This document shows positions 10,001-16,644 of a DNA stretch of 22,471 nt, piece by piece. The position numbers and the translations under genes are program-made. The DNA comes from Zancudomyces culisetae (Eukaryota > Kickxellomycota > Harpellomycetes > Harpellales > Legeriomycetaceae): the NCBI GenBank assembly GCA_001969505.1, contig LSSK01001010.1, forward strand, positions 1 through 22,471, given 5' to 3'. Position 1 is the stretch's first letter. Each line of letters starts with the position of its first letter. A model generated the notes under the pieces. That model saw only the letters and a program-made list of their open reading frames with translations, did no database searches and was not told where the DNA came from.

Positions 10001-11165
10001 TAGAGGTCGTGGTCGATCCACAAACCCAAACCTTCCTCATCCCACAACCACAACCATAACCACAAATACTAACACAAATACAAATACTAACACAAATACA
10101 AATACAAACGCTTCTCATCCCGTTTCTCCCCCTGAAACCATCCGCAATCCTTCTCATCCCTCTACTTCGAATAACCTATCTCTCAAAAACTCCACTGTCG
10201 GTTTTGATAACAATCCAACAAATCCCATTTCCTTCATTGATTACAGCAGCCCTTTACTAAACAATCATAATCTGTCCTCCATCAAATCTCCTCCTCACCT
10301 TGACTCCAATCTCTCTGTCGATAGCAATAGCAATCACCGTGATTCCCACTTTGATCCCACTCCTACCCCTACTCCCAATTCCTTCCACATTCCCTCCTCT
10401 TATAACTCCCTTGATAATCCTTCTCTCGATTGTAACAACAACTCTTCTTCAAATCCTCTCAACTCTGCCTCTCTATCTACTTCCAATAACTCTCATCTTG
10501 AATCCTTAATCTCTTCCTCCCAAAACCTCAGAAAGTTTTTCACAAATCCTCCCAACAATCTCATTATTCCTAATCCCACTGCTACTTCTACTTCTGGTCC
10601 TGATCCTGGTCCTACTTCTGCCTTTCGCCTGCATAACAACTCTCATCCTTCCTCCAATTATGATCTCAGGAACTCTTTCAAAAATGAAAACAAACTGTTG
10701 TCTTCGTACCCAGTCCCGAATAGCTCCAAAATACCTGTCCATAATTCTTTTAACTTTGTTCCTCCCAACTATTCTTACAATTACTACTATTACAATACCA
10801 ACTCTAACCCCTCCAACAACAATAACCCCAACCTTAATCCCAATCCTAACCCTAATTCCAATGCCAATGCCAACTCTGATACAAATAACAATTCCAGCTT
10901 CAGTGGCGCCATTTCAAACAATGATTCCAATCGCTCCAAACTTGACAATCCCACTGATTTCAATTTTGCTTCCAATTCCCAATATCTGTCTCCCAGCCTA
11001 CTCGACCCTTCATCCTCTAACATTCTTGTAAGCTCCTTTCCTCCCTTATACGCTGAAAACATTCCCTATGGTTCATTTATCCATCCTTCTTCTTCCAATG
11101 CCTTGCAGCCAAACTGTACCGAGACCAATAACCAAAAGGACCATGATGCAAAGAACGATTCCTGA
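6975..11165 (+). CDS. Zn2Cys6 fungal transcription factor with very large low-complexity regions (1396 aa)
   Basis: The frame is open from before 6891, but 6975 is its first ATG. Residues 54-81 form a canonical binuclear zinc cluster, C-x2-C-x6-C-x6-C-x2-C-x6-C (Cys 54, 57, 64, 71, 74, 81; CDMCRKKKIKC...CTNC), followed by a Lys/Arg linker and a short helix (about 104-125) that could dimerise. A fungal-type middle homology region runs from about residue 205 to beyond 690, with landmarks RRLWWVCYVLD near 375 and KYWDCQLSYC near 680. It is split by Asn/Ser- and Gln/Asn-rich insertions at about 325-370, 430-470 and 510-560. From about residue 815 to the end it is almost wholly Ser, Asn, Pro, Thr and His, with HS, NT and RSRG repeats. 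Such proteins bind CGG-type half sites in the nucleus and activate or repress transcription; the target here is unknown. The gene stands alone between two 3 kb gene-poor stretches. Confidence 0.9.
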   Translation: MQSNNQNETSEKRGKRVGVGVGEKRRKRGEDEIKDNSEASDAEVEIKMKLLRSCDMCRKKKIKCSGRKPTCTNCEKLGIECTYSPLIKKKKVRSSATQKIDRRLIAIEKGLMEISLVLKARGPVVPEENIGERTKKRIKTKGGGIGIGIGGAGGSGGGRGEGGRGEEEGEDEEFETEEENYCGSITNTKNVDVGSTGVLSAEFVENVFEKIAQAMPLLGSALRIRELVSKFKEKELPEYFVYAAMGLGLEFMDKPQFKNSNFESSVFATHASKKIEQVLYDYDFYYIQASVFVAVYYWRSTRSYDKVIVFLNKAMKGVEKLGLRHVDSNSNSNSSNNGKSNEHSPRAVGQGKKQRDRNENDETQKYTDVDNEQKRRLWWVCYVLDQFMVFNGALPSSIPQNTFSVNMPTGDYDWVFGDTNTSMSTDDRESQNQNQDQNQRQNQGQNNESTNTQSPNQQTKMKNEQPSLKPPDTVWMVCTIYMLMAKVGRYVNRKSKDFEYNIEENSSINTLENPNINIHTNANINSNNQPKYNINNNNNVNNVNTRGEVGNSRNSQNENPNEEFMIITGELEKVRNQVIDKCTLISPNHFVDIPKSDGRSSSLLMTAMKTSALIQFGVSVLYEAAKIVLFRYEINRAYLGNLYTYQHLNLSTLADRVVSAKKVCIEASMRSCSLLLWAMENIPLKYWDCQLSYCAFTVGTILLNCKTIDDHPAINEIKKGFQVTTNILDAQSRYISSSTLYLQILQELDRKRTVQVSSNSLPNHTLVFNRMCALSSYDFHPWLLFSETSLDSFGFSHDDFLSIIDSNKSIKSILSSHPHHHNQLQHYQYQYQHNLSSSASASASASTSKPLLISHHPFPPAFAPALSSSSSSSVPILQSRSSSSFQNISQRNQFIHQMPKPQPSESISSSASIGIVSSYPSSLPQQHVSANPNKPPETVSSIALSLSLSQDQIKNHDTSNSHSHSHSHSHSNSHSHSSLNIHPTRPVDTDNINNNINRSRGNSRSRGRSRGRGRSTNPNLPHPTTTTITTNTNTNTNTNTNTNTNASHPVSPPETIRNPSHPSTSNNLSLKNSTVGFDNNPTNPISFIDYSSPLLNNHNLSSIKSPPHLDSNLSVDSNSNHRDSHFDPTPTPTPNSFHIPSSYNSLDNPSLDCNNNSSSNPLNSASLSTSNNSHLESLISSSQNLRKFFTNPPNNLIIPNPTATSTSGPDPGPTSAFRLHNNSHPSSNYDLRNSFKNENKLLSSYPVPNSSKIPVHNSFNFVPPNYSYNYYYYNTNSNPSNNNNPNLNPNPNPNSNANANSDTNNNSSFSGAISNNDSNRSKLDNPTDFNFASNSQYLSPSLLDPSSSNILVSSFPPLYAENIPYGSFIHPSSSNALQPNCTETNNQKDHDAKNDS
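8265..8325 (+). repeat. CAAAA(T/G)CA-type repeat coding a Gln/Asn tract
   Basis: Tandem imperfect hexamers inside the transcription-factor gene code for alternating Asn and Gln, inserted in the middle homology region. They stay in frame. Confidence 0.7.
9856..9906 (+). repeat. Hexanucleotide repeat coding His-Ser dipeptides
   Basis: About eight copies of CA(C/T)TC(C/T)-type hexamers in the transcription-factor tail code for an HS dipeptide run interrupted by Asn-Ser. Confidence 0.75.
9967..10017 (+). repeat. Repeat coding an Arg-Ser/Arg-Gly patch
   Basis: CGTGGTCG/CGTAGTCG-type repeats code for an RSRGRSRGRG-like basic patch. It is the only strongly basic segment in the otherwise neutral tail of the transcription factor. 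Confidence 0.65.
10060..10111 (+). repeat. Hexanucleotide repeat coding Asn-Thr dipeptides
   Basis: AATACTAACACA-type repeats give about eight NT dipeptides in a row in the tail of the transcription factor. Confidence 0.75.
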
Positions 11166-11299
11166 AACTTCTCCTACCTTTTGTTATAACTCCCTCCCTT
11201 TTTCTCTTTCTCTTCAGCCGTGATGTTGTCACAATTTACCCTCTCAGATCATATCTCTCATTTTTTTTTTCCATTTACAGGCATTGTAGTTGATATAGA

Positions 11300-11325
11300 T
11301 TTATAATATATACATATTCGAGTTT
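11300..11325 (+). terminator. Likely yeast 3'-end efficiency element of the Zn2Cys6 gene
   Basis: An AT-only stretch with TATAATATATACATA about 140 nt after the stop codon resembles the TATATA efficiency elements of yeast polyadenylation regions. The exact cleavage site cannot be read. Confidence 0.3.
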
Positions 11326-12710
11326 CTACTCTTTCTATTTCTTATATTATATACTTTTTTTTTCTTTTCTTACTGTGATACTTTATCCATCAATCATGTA
11401 TTCATTTCTCTTTTAATCTGATGACACGTTGCACGCTGTATGTATATCTTTTACCGCCACTAATCACCATCATCACCTCTTCTCCGTGCTTTATCCAAAT
11501 AAATGTATTCTTCCATTTATCCAAATAAACTACTTTTACACCAGTCCACCACGTTGTCCACAAGACCTTTTTATATATCTTTATTCTCCACAAGACCTGT
11601 GATTTTGTTATTAACACAAAGATTTAATTGCTATTGCTATAGATGTTGATACATTACTCTATCTTACAAAAGGGTAATAACTAAAATTGATAAAAACTTG
11701 TATAGAACTTTGCTCCTTTCTCTCTTTCTTTCTTTATCTCTTTCTCCTTTCTCTCTTTTCCCCCTTTAACTATCCCTTTTCTAGGATGTAAGCATGACTT
11801 TGGGTCCTTTATATGCTAATCTTGCATGAATAGCGTTTGTGCTTTTGATTTTATTTTTTTTTGTTTTCACAATCCTCAACCATTGCCTATTCACCATTTT
11901 TTTGCCCAGTAAATTGTTAATGTTGGACTTTAGGAAATATTCCCGGTTAATTACTTGAAAATTTTTTCTATGACTAGAATTTCTCCTCCTCCTCCTCCTC
12001 TTCCTTCCCCCCCCTATCCACAATCCTGACCTTTTTGTATTTGGACGTTTAATGAATTCCATCAAATGTTCTAGAACGAGGGTTCTAATTTTATTTCTAC
12101 CCCTACTTATTTCCTTCTTTGCTATTTTTTGTAATTTTTTTTTTGCTACAGCTTTATCAAAGGATTAGTGTTCTTTTATACGATTTGCTAGTTTTGTCAG
12201 CTTTATATTTTTTTTTAATTTTTACAACTTTTTTTTTTGAAATCATGTTCTCATCAACATTGTCATCAAGAAAAAAAAATAAAAAATGATGCAATCTCAA
12301 TTACGCCAATAATTCAATTTTAACCAATAATTCAAAATAGGCCCTCCAGTCTAGATTGCAATGACCTCACTATCCGAAATACTGGTCTTATTTCCTCCTG
12401 TTTAATACGCACAAAATTATATTGCTTTTCTTTTTATTACTTTTTAAAGCTCAGTGTATCATTAATCTTGTTCAAGTGATTCTTTTATAAAAGATGCACA
12501 TCATTTTGAATGAGCTTGTCCCCTCTCTCCCTCCCCATGCTAGTATTACAATTGGACTAAAAAGTCATAATTAGGGAATTCTTTTTTTTTTAGATCAATA
12601 CACCCGAACTTTGTAGAATCCTATTACTATAATTATTGGTCTTTCTCACTCACCTTCAAACCATAAACTCTACTAAACTCTTTATAAAATATTTTCCATC
12701 ACCCCCTCCC

Positions 12711-12786
12711 TTTTCATCTCTCTTCCCTTTTCATCTCTCTTCCCTTTCCATCTACCCTCCCTTTCCATCTACCCTCCCTTTCCATC
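12711..12786. repeat. Polypyrimidine minisatellite, 17-18 nt unit
   Basis: Two copies of CCCTTTTCATCTCTCTT are followed by two to three copies of CCCTTTCCATCTACCCT. The whole stretch is nearly free of purines on the plus strand. Confidence 0.75.
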
Positions 12787-14153
12787 CCTCCTCCTCTCTT
12801 CACAAATGATGTGCTATTATCTTCCTTTCTTTTTATTCTCTTTTTCTTATCAACACACGAACAGTTAAACTATTGTTGACTTTTGATAACACTCGTGGCT
12901 CGTGATTAGAGCTGATGCAACAAATATAGGTCTTTTTATATATACTTGCATTTCCAAAAACCATTCCTGGTCAAAAATGTAGTATTTGTGTGCTTTCCAC
13001 CTCCTCTTCCTCCCCAATACTCGAAATATACGTTACTACTTGCTCTCTCTCTCTTTTTTTTTACAAACTTGTGATCACCAATCATACTTTTATTTTAAAT
13101 AAAATATCCCAGTGTCACTAAACTTTAGGTTTTCAAGCGCCTTGTCCATTTCTCCTCCCCTATTCATTCCTTCCCCCAAACTTTTATAATCAACTCGATT
13201 GGTTTGTACTTTCTATGCAGGAAATTTCTTGTATCATTATTCTTACAACACATCTCTCCTCTCTCCCCTCTCCTCCCTCCCATTAATTGCCAACTTCAGC
13301 ACTTTTTTTATTATTTTGGTTTTTGGAATTGACAGGTGTAAAATCCCAAAAGTTTCCGTAAACACATTAACTCCAATCATAACATTCTCTTTAGTATTTC
13401 TTTTTCTTCTTATACTGTTTTTCTGAACACATCTAGTTAAATCGTATACAAAAGGGATTCCCTCACGACTATCTATTTCTCATCTACTCCCATCATTAGC
13501 AAAAAATATAAATAAAAATAACTAAAAAACATTGTTACTTTTATTATTTTACACTATAAATGTATATTTTAAACCTAAGATTAACGAATGTTCCATTTGT
13601 TTTAGGATATACTACAACACATTTACTTTAGTAACGAATATAATATCTCGCAGATTTGTACACCTCTTTCATCTCTTGTGCGGTTTTTTTTTATTTACTG
13701 GTTTTTATTAGCTAACGGTGGAATATATAGATGTGACGGCTGGTATAGTTGAAAAGTCATAAACATTCTACATTTTTGTATTTGTCCTAAATATTTGATC
13801 AACCATTACCGATATTCAGTAGAAGCGGAAGATATTGAAATAGTAAAATAATACTCCTTTACTAAATTACCTTTATCTTCTCTTGTTCTTTTTTTCAGTA
13901 TTTATGAGGTGGTTGTTTGGGGGGGGGGGGAACTAAAAGAACTACTCAAACTTTTTATTACCTAGACCAAGATCAAGAATTTTATTTTTGCGGTTTGTAT
14001 ACAACGAAAAATCAAACAAGAAACATTGCTAGCAATCAATATAGAATCCAAGCATCAACTAAAAAAAAGAAAAAGTCTTTTTTTTGGTGTTATTTGGTGC
14101 CATTATCCCAATATGATAATCGCTATCTTTTTCTTTGGCGCCCTTCAAGTAAC

Positions 14154-14651
14154 TTATGTTGCGGCAGTAGGATCTGGGTTGGTAGGATCTGGGTTTGCGG
14201 GATCTGGGTTTGCGGGATCTGGGTTTGCGGGATCTGGGTTGGCGGGATCTGGGTTGGCGGGATCTGGGTTGGTAGGATCTGGGTTGGTAGGATCTGGGTT
14301 GGTAGGATCTGGGTTGGCGGGATCTGTGTTCGTAGGATCTGGGTTGGCGGGATCTGAGCTGGCAGGATCTGAACTGGCGGGATCTGAACTGGCGGGATCT
14401 GAACTGGCAGTATCTGAGCTGGCAGTATCTGTATTGGTATTGTCTGCGCTACTACTTTCTGCACTACTATATGCGTTGTTGCCATATACTTGTGGACCGC
14501 GTACATAGAGGTTGTTGTTGCGTCTTTTGAGTTGTGCACCAACGTTGTTGACTCCATTTTCCTCACCCATGATACGCATACCATTTGCGCAAACAGTGTA
14601 GACCAATGCGGCCAAAACCATCTTTCCAACTGTCAATTTGAGTATTGCCAT
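14154..14651 (-). CDS. Secreted pentapeptide-repeat protein (165 aa), unknown function
   Basis: The protein begins MAILKLTVGK followed by a hydrophobic core ending in VCANG, a good signal peptide. A dibasic LKRR at 41-44 is a likely Kex2 site, so the mature chain would start at about NNNLYV. Residues 72-161 are 18 pentapeptide units: ASSDT/ASSDP first, then NPDPT and NPDPA. The chain ends after TAAT with no hydrophobic GPI tail and no cysteine in the mature part. Every Asp-Pro sits at the same place in the unit, so the mature protein would be an extended, acidic, Pro-rich rod. A TATAAATA lies 108 nt upstream of the ATG, which supports this strand over the antisense frames that the 15-nt repeat leaves open. 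It is likely a secreted or wall component; I do not recognise the family. Confidence 0.7.
   Translation of the reverse strand: MAILKLTVGKMVLAALVYTVCANGMRIMGEENGVNNVGAQLKRRNNNLYVRGPQVYGNNAYSSAESSSADNTNTDTASSDTASSDPASSDPASSDPASSDPANPDPTNTDPANPDPTNPDPTNPDPTNPDPANPDPANPDPANPDPANPDPANPDPTNPDPTAAT
14169..14438. repeat. 15-nt coding tandem repeat, about 18 units
   Basis: The unit on the plus strand is GGATCTGGGTTGGTA and close variants. It codes for NPDPT/NPDPA on the minus strand. Because the unit lacks stops in any frame and is a multiple of three, several antisense frames stay open across it. Confidence 0.85.
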
Positions 14652-14758
14652 TTTTTTCTGTTTTTCTTTTTCAAGTTTGTTGATCCTGTGTGTTTATTTA
14701 AATTTGTAAAGTGAACAAGAATGCTTAATTATATTTGTATAGAGGCTGAAGGTACGGG

Positions 14759-14766
14759 TATTTATA
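14759..14766 (-). promoter_or_regulatory. TATA box of the 165-aa repeat gene
   Basis: TATAAATA on the minus strand, 108 nt before the ATG at 14651. Confidence 0.55.
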
Positions 14767-16064
14767 CATGTTTTGAAGTATCGAATTGTGATACTATATT
14801 AACTTTGGTATATTGTATAACACCAATAAGTTGTAGCATTTGCAGCTTTACTTATCTTTCTCATGACCATACTGTAATTTACCAATTACTCATTATAATA
14901 AACATGTATAACTGCAAAGTTTTGTTTCTCAAAGCATTATGTTCAAGATTATCAGTAGCACAGTTGATTTAAAAATATAAATAGGAGTATGCTTATACGC
15001 TCAATTACTTTTTGATATGTTAAATACACTTGCAATTGATGCCATATGCTGCAAAATTGCGTAGAGCCAACAAAAGGTATGAGAATTATTGTATCAACAA
15101 TACTTGAAGCGTGAATTACGTAAAGTTCAAGCATCCAAAGATATGGGTCCTAATGTTTAAAAAAAAATACTAGCAAGAGATGTATCTTCTAAGAAACTCC
15201 TACGAGATTATCAACAGATAACTCGGAAAATGGTGTATAGAAATATATTTCATTCTACTTTTTAGTTGAGAAAAACTGGGTTCTATCATTAATTATGTGT
15301 TTGCTATGACCAAAGAAAGTGTAAAAGTAAGTTTAATACCAGAAAGTGCCAAGTTGCACAATTAACAAAATCGAAACCTAGGCACTACAGAATTCAATAA
15401 CAATTGTTTCACACAATTCTGCTTTGAAGCCCATAAAAATCAAGTGCATAGCCCAGAATAAAATTTTAGACCATTACTTTAAGCCTAGTGAACTGTCCAC
15501 TGTTCACAGTAAAATGTTTTTTTTTCAGTATGGTAACTTTCTTGTTCACTTGGGATATAAGTTCCATGTACTATAATAAATATTTTTTCGTTTTTATGTC
15601 AATTCTGGTTTCGATGATTACTTTACTATAATTGTTAACAAAATTTCAAGGTCTTGGATATCAGGAAAAAGGTAAGGGAAGAGTAGTACAATAACTACAT
15701 GTATTTTTAGTATTGTTGTCATATCAAACATTAAAAATTATCATAATTATAACAGGTAGATTTGAAAAGGCTTAAACAATATTAAATACAGAGGTATACA
15801 TGATATTAATGTGATCTTTTGTGAAGTAGCCATTTTTCAGTAGTGGCTGGTACTCATAAAATAAAAAAGATGTGTGGTATAGGCCGCCAACACAACAATG
15901 TGACTACTTGGGCGTTATTTCAGGAAAGACTGACCAATTGCCTCTGCAAGTGAATTTTTTTTCTAAGCCCCAATGGGTTTATTGAGTAAATATCACACAA
16001 AACCACGAAAAAAAAAGTTCTGTTTTTTCTTTTTTGAAAGATATATTTACAAAAAGAAATCACA

Positions 16065-16300
16065 TTAAACACTACAAAGTGTATCATACATGATATTAAT
16101 ATATCCAATCACATCCTGCTCCTCTAGGGATTCCATACCCACCGGGTATTGGTTCAAGAGTGACATTTCTGCTTGGAATCGACCCAAGCTAATTATCCTG
16201 GCTCAGCAGACTCTATCCAAGGATCTCGCTGTGCCCAATTCAACCAAGCAATAGCACTTTGGCTTCTCTCACCCTTGCGTATATAATAACTATTTTTCAT
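16065..16300 (-). pseudogene. Possible frameshifted coding relic
   Basis: Two open frames follow each other on the minus strand and overlap by 10 nt. The first runs from ATG 16300 to TAA 16193 (35 aa, ...AIAWLNWAQRDPWIE...). The second is open from about 16202 to TAA 16065 (45 codons, ...RFQAEMSLLNQYPV...). Both have protein-like composition with several Trp, Glu and Gln, and the segment is clearly richer in G+C than its AT-rich surroundings. A one-base shift joins them to about 78 codons. It may be a decayed gene or exons of an unrecognised one. I cannot name a family. Confidence 0.3.
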
Positions 16301-16644
16301 GATTTCCTTTCCAAGGTGTCAACTCGTTCTAAAGCTGGCAGTTTTTATGCTCATAATACTAGTCATGTTGTTGAATATTTTTCACTAAAAGTTAATGAGG
16401 CCAATAGCATGAACAATGAAGTCATGGTGTGCCTTGTAAGTATGACATTGATAGTAGTTTAGTCATAAATTCTAATATAAAGGTAAAGATAAATGCTCAA
16501 ATGACTCCATCTTGCGAAATATTTTGCTACGGTAGTATGACTTTATTTACTTCTTGAAAAAACAAAATAGTGTAAAATAAGTATTAGTGAGATAGTCGTG
16601 AAATATGTTTATCGATTGAATAAAAACATACACAAGTTAACCAA

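Larger units (their letters stand above)
11166..14153. other. 3 kb gene-poor, pyrimidine-rich stretch downstream of the Zn2Cys6 gene
   Basis: No convincing gene on either strand. The plus strand is C/T-rich almost throughout, with a CT minisatellite at 12711-12786, a CCTCCTCCT run near 11985 and 12 consecutive G at 13919-13930. TATATA-type 3'-end signals follow the stop codon at about 11303-11325. A duplicated CCAATAATTCAA occurs at about 12306 and 12325. Short frames at 13199-13426 and 11402-11617 show only the biased composition expected by chance. Confidence 0.6.
14652..16644. other. 2 kb gene-poor stretch between the two secreted repeat genes
   Basis: AT-rich with no complete gene. The left end, beside 14651, holds the promoter of the 165-aa gene; the right end is the 3' flank of the 896-aa gene. 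The only island of balanced composition is at about 16065-16300, listed separately as a possible gene relic. Confidence 0.6.

Noticed and set aside
13199-13426. 75-codon hydrophobic plus-strand frame
   Set aside because: The sequence is C/T-rich like all of 11.2-13.5 kb, and such DNA codes for Leu/Ser/Phe runs by chance.
16173-16191. GCTTGG-GTCGATT-CCAAGC hairpin on the minus strand, looking like a tRNA T arm
   Set aside because: No matching acceptor stem or D arm, and it lies inside protein-like frames. A chance hairpin is the simplest reading.
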